Shown here piece after piece: positions 29,009 through 38,114 of a stretch of 64,000 bases of DNA. This stretch comes from Geomonas sp. RF6 (lineage in GTDB: Bacteria; Desulfobacterota; Desulfuromonadia; Geobacterales; Geobacteraceae): positions 1,753,001 to 1,817,000 of the forward strand of contig NZ_CP087999.1 of assembly GCF_021044625.1 (NCBI RefSeq). The letters are read 5' to 3'. Made by a program: the position numbers and the translations under genes. The notes beneath the pieces were generated by a model. The model saw only the letters and a list, made by a program, of their open reading frames with translations, was not told where the DNA came from and did not search any database. Numbering within the stretch: position 1 is the stretch's first letter; every line of letters starts with the position of its first letter.

Positions 29009-30412
29009 TTGGAGCAGCTAAGGAAGATTCCGAAAGTGGATAGAGTACTGGAATCTGAAGAGGTGAAAGGTCTTCTGGCCGAGTATCCGCGGACGGTCGT
29101 GCTGCGTGCTGCCCGGCTGGTACTGGAGCAGCTTCGAAAGGGAGTGCTCGCCGGGGAGGCCTCCGAGGATGCATTTTCTGCGGGCGCCATCGGCAGTGAA
29201 ATCGGCGCCGAGATCGCCCGGCTGATCGCGCCGAGCCTCAGGAAAGTTGTGAACGGCACCGGCGTCGTCGTGCACACGAACCTCGGGCGCTCCATCCTCC
29301 CGGAGCGGGCGCGCCAGGCGCTCAACGAAGTCGCATTTTCCTACTCGAATCTCGAGTTCGATCTGGAGAAGAACAGGCGAGGCAGCCGGTACGACCACGT
29401 GGAGCGGCTTATCTGCGAGCTGACCGGCGCCGAGGCCGCGCTGGTCGTCAACAACAACGCCGCCGCCGTCCTCCTTGCGCTCGGCTCGGCCGCAGCAGGG
29501 CGGGAAGCGATCGTGTCGCGCGGGGAGCTGGTGGAGATCGGCGGCTCCTTCCGCATACCCGACGTCATGCGACTTTCCGGCGTCACCCTCACCGAGGTCG
29601 GCACCACCAACAGGACGCACGCGAAAGACTACCGCGCCGCCGTCACCACCGAGACCGCACTCTTCCTGAAGGTGCACACCAGCAACTTCGCCGTAGTCGG
29701 CTTCACCGCCGAAGTGGGGATAGAGGAGATGGTCCGACTCGGGAAGGAGACGGGGGTCCCCGTGATGGCGGACATGGGGAGCGGCTCCCTCATCGACCTG
29801 AGGAAACATCTCCCGTGCGACGAGCCGAACGTGCAGGAATTTGTCCAGGCCGGCGTCGACATCATCACCTTCAGCGGCGACAAGCTTCTGGGAGGGCCGC
29901 AGGCGGGGATCATCGTGGGGAAGAAGGCATTCATCGAGCCGATGAAGAAGCACCCCCTGCTGCGCGCAGTGCGGATCGACAAGCTGACCCTTGCGAGCCT
30001 GGAGGCGACGCTCGGGCTTTATCGCGACGAGCGGGTGGCGCTGAAGGAAGTCCCGACCCTGGCGATGCTCACCGCGCCGCTGGAGGAAGTGACGCGGCGG
30101 GCAAAAGGGATCGTCCGGCAGCTGCGCCGCGCCCTCCCCGCGAGCGTGCATCTCTCGCTCATCCACGGAGAATCGCAGGGGGGAGGAGGAACCCTGCCGC
30201 TGCTGAACCTCCCCACTCTCCTGATCGAAGTGGCAGTCGACGGGCTGTCCCCGAACGAACTGGAGGCGGCGCTGAGGACGAGCGAGATTCCGGTGATCGG
30301 CAGGATCTGGAAGGGGTCATACGTGCTCGACCCCCGCACGTTGCTGGAAGAGGACGTAGCCTACCTTGCCGCAGCTCTCGGAGCGACCGCGCGGGCGGGA
30401 TCGCGAGAGTAG
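29009..30412 (+). CDS. selA: L-seryl-tRNA(Sec) selenium transferase
   Basis: A 467-residue PLP enzyme converting Ser-tRNA(Sec) to Sec-tRNA(Sec) with selenophosphate. Features: VNGTGVVVHTNLGRS, SRYDHVERLICELTGAE, VVNNNAAAVLLAL, MADMGSGSLIDL, and the PLP-lysine motif FSGDKLLGGPQAG. Length matches E. coli SelA (463). The start is TTG 29009, placed six bases after AAAGGAGG; no in-frame ATG fits the family N-terminus. tRNA-Sec lies 60 bp downstream, so a Sec synthesis locus is present. selB and selD are not in the window. Confidence 0.97.
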   Translation: MEQLRKIPKVDRVLESEEVKGLLAEYPRTVVLRAARLVLEQLRKGVLAGEASEDAFSAGAIGSEIGAEIARLIAPSLRKVVNGTGVVVHTNLGRSILPERARQALNEVAFSYSNLEFDLEKNRRGSRYDHVERLICELTGAEAALVVNNNAAAVLLALGSAAAGREAIVSRGELVEIGGSFRIPDVMRLSGVTLTEVGTTNRTHAKDYRAAVTTETALFLKVHTSNFAVVGFTAEVGIEEMVRLGKETGVPVMADMGSGSLIDLRKHLPCDEPNVQEFVQAGVDIITFSGDKLLGGPQAGIIVGKKAFIEPMKKHPLLRAVRIDKLTLASLEATLGLYRDERVALKEVPTLAMLTAPLEEVTRRAKGIVRQLRRALPASVHLSLIHGESQGGGGTLPLLNLPTLLIEVAVDGLSPNELEAALRTSEIPVIGRIWKGSYVLDPRTLLEEDVAYLAAALGATARAGSRE

Positions 30413-30435
30413 CGGGAGAATGCGTGAGATAGTAA

Positions 30436-30464
30436 TTGACAGGAGAGCATGAAGTAAATTAAGA
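30436..30464 (+). promoter_or_regulatory. Candidate promoter of tRNA-Sec
   Basis: A consensus TTGACA (30436-30441) and TTAAGA (30459-30464) with 17 bp spacing, ending nine bases before the tRNA. The tRNA could thus be made apart from the selA transcript. Confidence 0.5.
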
Positions 30465-30472
30465 AAGACAAC

Positions 30473-30570
30473 GGAAGCACGACCGTCGCTGGTGGGCGGC
30501 CCGGTCTTCAAAACCGGTGTGGGGGGTGAGAAGCCTCCCAGGTGGGTTCGATTCCCATGTGCTTCCGCCA
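30473..30570 (+). tRNA. selC: tRNA-Sec (anticodon TCA)
   Basis: A 98-nt tRNA with encoded CCA end. The acceptor stem is eight bp (GGAAGCAC at 30473-30480 with GTGCTTCC at 30559-30566), the Sec hallmark. The anticodon loop CTTCAAA carries TCA at 30508-30510. A long variable arm (GGGGGGTGAGAAGCCTCCC) and a T-arm with GGTTCGATTCC follow. It reads UGA as selenocysteine with SelB. It is downstream of selA. The last 24 bases are repeated (one base missing) at 44369-44391, marking it as an integration target. Confidence 0.98.
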
Positions 30571-30581
30571 TTTACTAGCAG

Positions 30582-30612
30582 AAAAAGCCGTCTCCTCGGA
30601 GGCGGCTTTTTG
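30582..30612 (+). terminator. Terminator after tRNA-Sec
   Basis: AAAAAGCCGTCTCC pairs with GGAGGCGGCTTTTT (one mismatch). A near-identical hairpin recurs after the tRNA fragment at 44399-44430, and diverged copies occur at 45745 and 52970. Confidence 0.88.
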
Positions 30613-30652
30613 CGTTTGACCTATGCGTAGTCGAGCCACCCTGATGGAGACG

Positions 30653-30688
30653 AAAGGGGACTGGCTCCGCAGGTGCCAGTCCCCCTTT
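30653..30688. terminator. Terminator of the minus-strand lipoprotein gene
   Basis: AAAGGGGACTGGC (30653-30665) pairs with GCCAGTCCCCCTTTT (30674-30688), between tRNA-Sec and the gene at 30725-31141; it is symmetric enough for both directions. Confidence 0.8.
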
Positions 30689-30724
30689 TCACGACGTTGC
30701 CTTTACAGACACCGCTGGGTGCGC

Positions 30725-31141
30725 TCATTTCCAGCCGATGGGCTGGTACCCGCGATCTTGAAGACATTGATTCACGAAGTTCTCAAAGACAGGACTGCGT
30801 TTCGGCTTGCTGAACATCCATGACAATAGTCCAGCGGTCGCGCCACTAGCGGCTCCAATCGCTGATCCTGAACCCGCCGAGCCCACCACCGCACCTCCTA
30901 CGGCGCCTGATGCCGCGCCAATGGCAGCACCCCCAGCGGTCGAGGTTGCCGCCTGTCCAGCGTCGCTGCCTTTGGAATTGGCACCGGAAGACTCAGCGAG
31001 ATCCATGCAACTCTTGATATCACGTTCCGCAGCCTCTGACCCAACGGATTTAAAATGTTCGTTGGGATAAAGAACAGGCTTGGTCGATGCGCAGCCCTCC
31101 ATTAACAGGGCTATAACTAGAGTCAAAACAATCTTGAACAT
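30725..31141 (-). CDS. Glycine-zipper lipoprotein
   Basis: A 138-residue putative outer-membrane lipoprotein. The signal peptide ends in LLMEGCAST, a plausible though imperfect lipobox with Cys17. The centre is a glycine-zipper run (GGAAIGAASGAVGGAVVGSA, then GSAIGAASGATAGLLS), often membrane-inserting, and the end has FVNQCLQDRGYQPIGWK, typical of such lipoproteins. GGGAG precedes the ATG. It is the first gene inside the island, transcribed toward tRNA-Sec. Confidence 0.8.
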   Translation of the reverse strand: MFKIVLTLVIALLMEGCASTKPVLYPNEHFKSVGSEAAERDIKSCMDLAESSGANSKGSDAGQAATSTAGGAAIGAASGAVGGAVVGSAGSGSAIGAASGATAGLLSWMFSKPKRSPVFENFVNQCLQDRGYQPIGWK

Positions 31142-31484
31142 TTGAATCTCCCATTAAGCTGCACTGGCCGAGCAGGCTCCCCAGCGCGGACGGGTGTGGC
31201 CATTACTCCTGAACAGAATCATTATATACCGTGCCGAGAGTTGACCGGACTGCTTTCGCCCAGATCCCTTTTCCTGTTTGGGATCGTCACTTTTATAGGA
31301 CCAACGTCCACGGTCCAGTAGAATTTACAGACACGATCCTCGCCCGCCCGCGCGTCCATGTGTTGCGAAGTTATCGGTATTGTGTCCACGGAATCTCTCG
31401 AATCTTCCGCTCTCCCTTCTGCCGCAGTCAGCAAAACAGCACTGACTCACTAATGCCACCGCAAATTTCCATAGGATATTTACA

Positions 31485-31514
31485 TTGAAACCCGTTAAGA
31501 GCACATGGTAGACT
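31485..31514 (+). promoter_or_regulatory. Candidate promoter upstream of the cupin gene
   Basis: TTGAAA (31485-31490) and TAGACT (31509-31514) with 18 bp spacing. About 40 bp here closely match 40957-40997, upstream of the STAND gene. The rest of the 517-bp gap (31142-31658) shows no gene I can support. Confidence 0.5.
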
Positions 31515-31658
31515 GCGGCGCGTTTGGGACTCAGGGGACGTTGCGTCGAGTACCCTCCAACCCAAATGTGAACATATCAACCACGTCCCCCGACCATTCC
31601 GACTCAGAGCATAAAAATGACGAAATCAAGAGGCATGGCTGCGAGAGAGGAGAAAACT

Positions 31659-31991
31659 ATGTTCGAGAAACAGAGTCATGAGGGGTACCGATTTCCCTTG
31701 GACGGAGTCGCACAGAAGACGTTGGTACACGGTGAGAAGTCGTTGATGGTGGAGTTTGTACTACAAAAGAATACGGTGTTGCCGCTCCATTCGCATCCGC
31801 ACGAACAGACGGGGTATCTTGTAAAGGGAAAGATCCGGCTGACGATCGACTCCGACTGCCACACCGTCATGCCGGGGGATAGCTGGTGCATTCCGGGAAG
31901 CGTTGTTCATTCTGCAGAGGCTATCGAGGATTCAGTGGCTATAGAGGTGTTCTCGCCAGTGAGGGAGGATTACCTGCCGAAGGGTGCCTGA
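31659..31991 (+). CDS. Cupin-domain protein
   Basis: A 110-residue single-cupin protein. The metal-binding motif is LPLHSHPHEQTGYLVKG, and the second motif is the MPGDSWCIPGSVVHSA segment. ATG 31659 has AGGAG upstream; an upstream ATG at 31617 lacks one. Small cupins of this sort bind Fe/Mn/Zn and serve as dioxygenases, isomerases or sensors; the substrate is unknown. It starts a short unit with the carboxymuconolactone decarboxylase-like gene 55 bp downstream. Confidence 0.85.
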   Translation: MFEKQSHEGYRFPLDGVAQKTLVHGEKSLMVEFVLQKNTVLPLHSHPHEQTGYLVKGKIRLTIDSDCHTVMPGDSWCIPGSVVHSAEAIEDSVAIEVFSPVREDYLPKGA

Positions 31992-32045
31992 TTGAGGGAA
32001 ACAGCTAGGTCCCTACCTGGACTCCTCCATTTGGAAGCGCGACAT

Positions 32046-32411
32046 ATGGCGAAGGAAATTATGGATAAGCTTGCTGAAATCACACGCAAAAGGAAGAAGG
32101 CTCACCAGAAGCTTGTTTCATTGAAGTCGCAGGTTTACGACGCTTTTCTTCAGATGGAACAAGTCGCCTTTGCGGACGGTGCTCTTTCCAAGAAGGCAAA
32201 GGAGTTGATTGCAATAGGCATTTCGGTGCAAATGGACTGCGAGTCATGTATGCAGTGGCATATTGACCAAGCAGCAGCATGCGGCGCTACGTACCGTGAG
32301 ATTCTTGAAGCCATCGAAGTCGGCATTGAGATGGGTGCAGGTCGAGTAACGGTTTCGGCCCGATTCGCTCTTGATGCCATGGAGCAGGCCTTTCCAAATG
32401 AGGAGGCTTGA
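32046..32411 (+). CDS. Carboxymuconolactone decarboxylase/AhpD-family protein
   Basis: A 121-residue AhpD-like protein with the catalytic CESCMQWHIDQA motif (CxxC-x3-H) near residue 74, ALSKKAKELIAIGISVQMD before it and GATYREILEAIEVGIEMGAG after. Such proteins are peroxidases or redox partners. The start ATG 32046 has only a weak ribosome-binding site; TTG 31992 is possible. Co-oriented with the cupin gene; a redox or detoxification role is likely but not specific. Confidence 0.85.
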   Translation: MAKEIMDKLAEITRKRKKAHQKLVSLKSQVYDAFLQMEQVAFADGALSKKAKELIAIGISVQMDCESCMQWHIDQAAACGATYREILEAIEVGIEMGAGRVTVSARFALDAMEQAFPNEEA

Positions 32412-32583
32412 TTCAATGAACCGGGTGCCCGAAAAGAGAGTGACGTAAGGGTGAGGGCTCCACTTTTCACAGAAGTGGAATGTGGAGCCTTGACCCCGCT
32501 TCTTGTCGCACACAAGATGAAGGCGCTGAAGATAGAGGGAGACTAGACAGAGCATGACTTCGAAGGATGGGACTTTGATATGC

Positions 32584-33393
32584 TCATTCTACAGAATGTA
32601 ACTGCTCTAGGCGATCCTGCATGGTCTTCTTCAGACATTCCTCATCGCTTCCACACCTGTCACGCCGTGAAATCCAGGCCTTCTGCTCTGCCTGAAGTGT
32701 AGAGTTCCCTTTCACAGCTGAAAGTCGCGCTGCTGCCGCAGCAAATGCCCGCGCTACACTCTCATCAAAGGAAGATAGGCTGAAGGAAGAACAGATCGCT
32801 TTTTCGGCGGCGCTTTTCGCACGAACACAGGGGAAGGAAGGGTGGGGTTCCTTGTCACGCACCCTCGTGAGCAACAGGATGACATTGTCATACCAGCGCA
32901 TTGCAAGGCGGTCCTTCGACAGCGCCGCCACCCAGTTCGCCCCCTCCGGCCCGAAGGGGGTATCGGGTCCAATATCCCCCTTTTCACACCTGATCCACCA
33001 CACCTGAAGGTCTCTCCCCCCCTCCACCGGCAGTTCAAAGCGGTCTGACTCTTTAGTCACCTTTCTGCCTTTGGGCCTACCCATCGATTCTTCGATCAAT
33101 TCATCCATCGTGGTGAGAGCCTTCTCAGCCTTAGGTGCTTGGCAGCTTGAACTTTCGGGCATATCGGTAGTGATTTCTTCGGATGCAATAGTAACCAGAC
33201 GGCCCGTGAGTCGAACGTCATCATATCCGTAATTCGGCGTTCGCAGTAATGTTGTATCCAGACGGACACCGCAGACCTGCCAAGTACCGAGCAAAGTGGT
33301 AGGAGTGGAGGTCTCTCCTTTTACTTCGGAAGACAATAGCATAATGAAGCAAAGGGCAAATGCGGGTAAGGGAAACAGAATTGCTCTATTCAT
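32584..33393 (-). CDS. Secreted protein with C-terminal LprI-like (DUF1311) domain
   Basis: A 269-residue exported protein. Signal peptide: AILFPLPAFALCFIMLLSS. The C-terminal 80 residues (CVRAKSAAEKAICSSFSLSSFD ... AWISRRDRCGSDEECLKK, in pieces) show the Cys pattern of the LprI/DUF1311 domain, known from lysozyme-inhibitor lipoprotein LprI. The N-terminal 180 residues, with a TWQVCGV and VWWIRCEKGD part, are unrecognised. Its ATG lies inside the stop region of a small upstream ORF (33386-33499), so translation may be coupled. Confidence 0.78.
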   Translation of the reverse strand: MNRAILFPLPAFALCFIMLLSSEVKGETSTPTTLLGTWQVCGVRLDTTLLRTPNYGYDDVRLTGRLVTIASEEITTDMPESSSCQAPKAEKALTTMDELIEESMGRPKGRKVTKESDRFELPVEGGRDLQVWWIRCEKGDIGPDTPFGPEGANWVAALSKDRLAMRWYDNVILLLTRVRDKEPHPSFPCVRAKSAAEKAICSSFSLSSFDESVARAFAAAAARLSAVKGNSTLQAEQKAWISRRDRCGSDEECLKKTMQDRLEQLHSVE

Positions 33394-33499
33394 AGGAGTA
33401 TCTACGCTCGATATAGAGATTCACCTCATGCTCACGACTCCTCACAAACCCTTTCAGAACTTTTCCACCAGAGGTATTGGCAGCCTTTATCTCATTCAT
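33386..33499 (-). CDS. Possible short leader ORF overlapping the DUF1311 gene
   Basis: A 37-codon frame starting MNEIKAANTSGGKVLKGFV and ending at TAG 33386-33388, just after the ATG of the next gene at 33393. Diverged versions of the same DNA occur at about 48090-48150 and 59680-59735, which shows that the segment has been copied around the region; no function is known. The 339-bp gap to the HIT gene has nothing else I recognise. Confidence 0.3.
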   Translation of the reverse strand: MNEIKAANTSGGKVLKGFVRSREHEVNLYIERRYSYE

Positions 33500-33732
33500 G
33501 ACATCGCCTACCGGCCATACCTAAAGCTTCCCCAGAGTATCTTCCTTCACGTTATTGTCAATGTCGTGCCTAGCAACCTTTCTCGCCCCATGAAGGCCGC
33601 AGTGCGAACGGCCATTCTGACATTCACAGTGCCTGTCTTGCATACTCATCGACAGTCCGGCAAATCTCTTTGACTTTTCCCTTTGACTGTCCTAATCTGC
33701 CCACCATCCCCTATCTCCGGAATACTGCCGCT

Positions 33733-34146
33733 ATGGATATAGAAAAAAGCTCCCACCTCTCCGCCTGTCCGTTCTGCAGTCCGAGCCCTTCTATTGTCGC
33801 CGCTAACGAATATGCCATCGCCATCCGCGACGGGTTCCCGCTGTCTCCTGGCCATACGCTGATCATACCGAAGCGACACCTGGCATCCTTCTTCGAGGCG
33901 ACGGCGGATGAGCGCACCGCTCTTTTCGCGCTCCTCGAAGAGGTGCGGGAGTTGCTTCTCCAGGAGCGGAGCCCCGACGGCTTCAACATCGGCATCAATG
34001 ACGGGCCAGCGGCCGGCCAGACGGTGATGCATCTTCACATCCATCTCATTCCTCGGTACGCAGGCGACATGGAGGATCCACGCGGAGGGGTGCGCTGGAT
34101 CTTTCCTGACAAGGCAGCGTACTGGAAGGATGGGGAGAAGCCGTGA
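33733..34146 (+). CDS. HIT-family hydrolase
   Basis: A 137-residue HIT (histidine triad) nucleotide-binding protein: CPFCSPSPSIVAANEYAIAI at the start, SPGHTLIIPKRH, and the triad QTVMHLHIHLIPR near residue 101. HIT enzymes hydrolyse nucleoside phosphoramidates, Ap4A or similar. Its stop overlaps the GTG start of the large helicase fusion (34143), which is strong evidence for joint action, perhaps cleaning or sensing nucleotides made or bound by that system. Confidence 0.92.
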   Translation: MDIEKSSHLSACPFCSPSPSIVAANEYAIAIRDGFPLSPGHTLIIPKRHLASFFEATADERTALFALLEEVRELLLQERSPDGFNIGINDGPAAGQTVMHLHIHLIPRYAGDMEDPRGGVRWIFPDKAAYWKDGEKP

Positions 34147-37100
34147 CAGACCGGCCGCTCATCTACAACAAGCTGGTCCGGGACTTCATTCCGCAGATAA
34201 TCGAGGAATCGGGAAAATGCTGTTCTGTCAGCGTCCTCGATGACGCCGGCTTCGCGCAGGCCCTGCGCGTCAAGGTTCTCGAAGAGGCCCATGAGCTCTT
34301 CCACGCGTCGTCCCGCGAAGAGATCATCAATGAGGCCGCCGACCTCTTCGAGCTTATGGAGGCAATCCTCAAGCGGCACGGAATCGGCTGGGAGGACGTG
34401 TACTCGAGACGCGCTGCGAAGCGGGAGACAGCAGGAGGCTTTGAAAAGCGGCTCATGCTGCACGCGACCGCACCGACACACGAACAGGCACAGTCGGCGG
34501 CCACCACACCCAGCCTGCCACAACTTCTCACCTTCAACTCCCTCATCGGCCTCGTCGATGTCATTAAGCGCGAGCTGGCCGAGGCCGAGGCGCTGCACAT
34601 AGCATCGGCATTTTACTCGCGCGGGATGCTGAACCTGCTCCTCGACCCCTTCCGGGACTTCCTGGAACGTGGCGGGCGACTGCGCCTATTGACTTCGGTG
34701 ATGGGCAACTTCAACAACCCGCTCGACCTGCAGCACCTCGCCACGCAACTGCCCAGGATCGACATAAGGATCTTCTATCCTCTTGGCGAAGCGGGCGCCG
34801 CAGATTTTAACCAGGAGCCCCCACCCTTCCACATAAAGAGCTTCCTGTTCGAAAAGCCCCACGGAACGCATTCCATCATCGTCGGCTCCTCCAATCTCAC
34901 CGGGTCCGGACTCGGGGGAAACGGAGGCCGCGGGAATCATGAGTGGAACTACTTTTCCAACAGTGAGACGAATCTTCTCTTCCAGAACAACCTCTCGGCC
35001 TTCGATGAGGCACTGAAGGAGTATGAGGACTACTGGCAGCGATCGTCGGTACCGATCGACCAGACGTTCCTTGACGCCTACATGCCGCGCTGGCAGAAGG
35101 CTCGGGAACTGCGTAGAACGGTTGCCACAGAGATGCGACAGACCTTCCCTATCCCCCTGGCTCCGCGGCCGGCGCAGGTTACTGCGCTGCAGGCCCTTGC
35201 GGAGCGGCGCGGTCGGGGGATCCGTAAGACCACGGTCATCGCCGCCACAGGACTAGGAAAAACGTATCTCGCCGCCTTCGACTTCCAGCAGAGCGGAATG
35301 CGAACGGTCCTGTTCATCGCCCACCGGGAAAACATCGTCCTCCAGGCGATGGGGACCTACCGCACGGTAATAGGGACCTCCTTCTTCGGCGAAGTCCTCT
35401 CCGGCAACTCCAAGCCGAGCGGCAGAGGCGGGAGCCTCTTCGCCACGGTGCAGACCCTGTCTCAGCCGGACACCCTTGCTCGCTTTACTGCCGATGCATT
35501 CGACTACATAGTCGTTGACGAGTTTCACCACGCGGACTGCGATTCTTACCAGCGAGTGTTGGGGAAGTTCCGGCCCAAGTTCCTACTCGGGCTGACCGCG
35601 ACACCGGAGCGGATGGACGGCCGCGATGTCCTAAAGATCTGCGATTATGACGTCGCCTTCGAGACCCGCCTCTTCGACGCCATCGAAAATCGCTGGCTGG
35701 TACCGTTCCACTACTTTGCAATCCACGACAAGACCGACTATTCCGCACTGCACTGGACCAGCCGCGGCTACATCGAGAGCGAACTGGATGCCGTGCTCAT
35801 CAACGACACCCGCGCCGCGCTCGTGTTCAATACTCTGCGCAAGTTCCTCCCGGCAACCGGAAAGACGAAAGCTCTTGCCTTCTGCTCGTCGAAAAGCCAT
35901 GCCACGTACATGAGCCGCAAGTTCAACGAATTGGGACACAGTTGCGGCATGACGTCTATGTGCCTCCTCGGTGAGAACTCTATGTCCGAGCGGGAAGATG
36001 CGATGCGGAGGCTGCAGGATGAAAGAGATCCCCTCCAGATCATCTGCTCGGTCGACATCTTCGGCGAAGGGGTAGACATCCCGGCCGTCTCCCACATTCT
36101 GTTCCTGCGGCCGACGCAGTCCTTCACCGTTTTCCTCCAGCAACTCGGCAGAGGACTGCGGCAGTTTCCAGAAAAGGATTACCTCGTCGCCCTCGACTTC
36201 GTCGGGAACTTCCGCCAGTCCTATGTGGCGCCGTTGGCAATGCGGGGCTACACGAGCCTGGAGCAGTACAGGAGCCAGAGGAGGAAGGAGGAGGATTTTG
36301 TACCTCCCGCGGCGTGCTACGTGAGCGTCGAGACGGAAGTGCAGCGGATATGGGATGCCGAGATCAGGAAGCTGGTAGATCGCCCGGACCCAATTCAGCG
36401 GCTCAAAGACCTTTACCTGCAGTTGCGTTCCAGTCTCGGTCGCTCCCCCGGGATCATGGACTTTTTCGCCAACCCCGCGGCCCACGACCCGTATCTCTTC
36501 CTCAAGGCGAAGAAGCCGAACCTGGGGGAGAACTGGCTGCGGGTAAAAGAATCGATGGAGGATCTGACGGAGTACGAAGCGACGCTTCTGGGCACGCCAG
36601 CAGAAGAGCTTCTGCAGCACCTGGAAACCGAGCTAAGCCCAGTGCGTTCCTACAAAATGGTCGTGCTGAGATCGCTTCTGGAGTTGGGTGGTCACGAATG
36701 GTCCGTGGATGACGTCGCCCCGCTCTTTCTGAGGTACTACCTGGAAAACCGGGAGCGCCTTTCGGACTACGACGATCTCGCCAAACACGAGACGCCTCCC
36801 CTCTACCCCCTGTCGAAAGTCGCGGCGCACCTTATGCGGATGCCGCTGGAGAAGTTGGAGAACACCGGCAGAAAGTTCTTCGAGCTCGACAAGAAGGGGA
36901 AGGTCTTCCGGATCCGAGAGGACTACCGAGGATGGTGGAGCGCCCCGCCCTTCCGGGATCTCATCGCCGACCGTGTAGACTTCGCTTTGGCACGGTACTT
37001 CTACCGTCTGGAAGGTGGACCACTTCCCTCCGCGGACGCCAGAGGCATTGCAGTAAAGGTAGGCTATGCTGCCAAGAAGGACAGCGGATACACCGGGATG

Positions 37101-37358
37101 CTGCGCGGCATCATCTCAGGCAGCAAGGATGAGAACACATGGGAGTTCAGCTTCGAGGGCGGCGGGTATCCCGCGAAGATGGACATCGAGGTGCACAAGG
37201 GCGACTACTTCGTCGCTTGGACGCCGATGCGCTTCGACGACGTCACCCGCTTCCCTGCCAGGATAAAGGCTGCAGCCACAGCGCTATGCGAGGAAGGTTT
37301 GCACGGCGACTTTCAAGTCGTGGCAGAAAACGATTCGCTGAGGATCGTGCGCAAGTAG
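34143..37358 (+). CDS. MazG-like / PLD nuclease / SF2 helicase / DUF3427 fusion
   Basis: A 1071-residue multidomain protein. Residues 1-105 resemble COG4997 MazG-like NTP pyrophosphatases (YNKLVRDFIPQIIEESG; VLEEAHELFHA; EAADLFELMEAIL). Residues 125-320 form a phospholipase-D-type nuclease (FHIKSFLFEK, HSIIVGSSNLTGSG). Residues 345-700 form an SF2 helicase with AATGLGKT near 373, VVDEFHHA near 458, GLTATPERMDG and QLGRGLRQ near 666. The remainder, ending near 915-1071 with DYRGWWSAPPFRDLIADRV, is DUF3427. Start GTG 34143 overlaps the HIT stop. The architecture suggests anti-invader nuclease activity coupled to nucleotide processing (inference). Confidence 0.9.
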   Translation: MTDRPLIYNKLVRDFIPQIIEESGKCCSVSVLDDAGFAQALRVKVLEEAHELFHASSREEIINEAADLFELMEAILKRHGIGWEDVYSRRAAKRETAGGFEKRLMLHATAPTHEQAQSAATTPSLPQLLTFNSLIGLVDVIKRELAEAEALHIASAFYSRGMLNLLLDPFRDFLERGGRLRLLTSVMGNFNNPLDLQHLATQLPRIDIRIFYPLGEAGAADFNQEPPPFHIKSFLFEKPHGTHSIIVGSSNLTGSGLGGNGGRGNHEWNYFSNSETNLLFQNNLSAFDEALKEYEDYWQRSSVPIDQTFLDAYMPRWQKARELRRTVATEMRQTFPIPLAPRPAQVTALQALAERRGRGIRKTTVIAATGLGKTYLAAFDFQQSGMRTVLFIAHRENIVLQAMGTYRTVIGTSFFGEVLSGNSKPSGRGGSLFATVQTLSQPDTLARFTADAFDYIVVDEFHHADCDSYQRVLGKFRPKFLLGLTATPERMDGRDVLKICDYDVAFETRLFDAIENRWLVPFHYFAIHDKTDYSALHWTSRGYIESELDAVLINDTRAALVFNTLRKFLPATGKTKALAFCSSKSHATYMSRKFNELGHSCGMTSMCLLGENSMSEREDAMRRLQDERDPLQIICSVDIFGEGVDIPAVSHILFLRPTQSFTVFLQQLGRGLRQFPEKDYLVALDFVGNFRQSYVAPLAMRGYTSLEQYRSQRRKEEDFVPPAACYVSVETEVQRIWDAEIRKLVDRPDPIQRLKDLYLQLRSSLGRSPGIMDFFANPAAHDPYLFLKAKKPNLGENWLRVKESMEDLTEYEATLLGTPAEELLQHLETELSPVRSYKMVVLRSLLELGGHEWSVDDVAPLFLRYYLENRERLSDYDDLAKHETPPLYPLSKVAAHLMRMPLEKLENTGRKFFELDKKGKVFRIREDYRGWWSAPPFRDLIADRVDFALARYFYRLEGGPLPSADARGIAVKVGYAAKKDSGYTGMLRGIISGSKDENTWEFSFEGGGYPAKMDIEVHKGDYFVAWTPMRFDDVTRFPARIKAAATALCEEGLHGDFQVVAENDSLRIVRK

Positions 37359-37449
37359 AAGGGATGGAAGAGACAAAGAGGGATGTCGCTGGAGGGTGCG
37401 CTGCCGACGGCATCTGTAAATGTACAGACGCGACCCTCAGTCACCTTCC

Positions 37450-37920
37450 GACAAGAAGGGGAAGGTCTTCAGGATCCGGGAAGACTACCGAGGATGGTGG
37501 AGCACCCCGCTGTTCCGGGACCTCATCGCCGACCGTGTCGACTTTGCATTGGCGCGGTACTTCTACCGGAAGGATGGCGAGCCGCTTGCCGCCGCGGACG
37601 TAAGAGGAATCGCAGTGAAGGTCGGATATGCGGCCAAGAAGGAGAGCGGATATACCGGGATGCTGCGCGGCATAATCTCGGGGAGCAAAGATGGAAGCGC
37701 ATGGGAGTGCAGCTTCGAGGGCGGCGGGTATCCGGCCAAGATGGACATCGAGGTGCACAAAGGCGACCACTTCGTTGCCTGGACCGCCAAGCGCTTCGAC
37801 GACGTCACCCGCTTTCCTGCCAGGATAAAGGCTGCAGCCACCGCGCTATGCGAGGAAGGCCTACACGGCGAATTTCAGGTCGTAGCAGAGAAGGATTCGC
37901 TGAGGATCGTGCGGAAGTAG
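37450..37920 (+). pseudogene. Duplicated DUF3427 C-terminal fragment
   Basis: This 471-bp segment repeats the last 471 bp of the helicase gene (36888-37358) without net indels. The protein matches closely (GKVFRIREDYRGWWS shared; YFYRKDGEPL against YFYRLEGGPL), with scattered substitutions. The frame opens at ATG 37420 and could make a 166-aa DUF3427-only protein, but that start has no family support. It may be a remnant of tandem duplication or a recombination reservoir for the C-terminal sequence. A third, more decayed relative lies near 48150. Confidence 0.75.
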
Positions 37921-38114
37921 AAGGCACGTGCTTCCTAAGCGGCAAAAAGAGAACGCCCCACACACTAGACGGTGCCTGACCCCCTCGAAGCCTCCCAGCC
38001 TGCCACCTTGCGCCGTGACTAAAGATCGTGTATAAACCAGTCAACAACACCTCCCAAGCCTCTCTGGCGGCCGCCGCCATGATGCTCAAACCGGGAGGTT
38101 TATTTTTTCGGGGG

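Noticed and set aside
32440-32510. Terminator-like hairpin GGCTCCAC/GTGGAGCC
   Set aside because: The stem is good but no T-run follows on either strand; it may be part of the GGGGTCAG repeat family.
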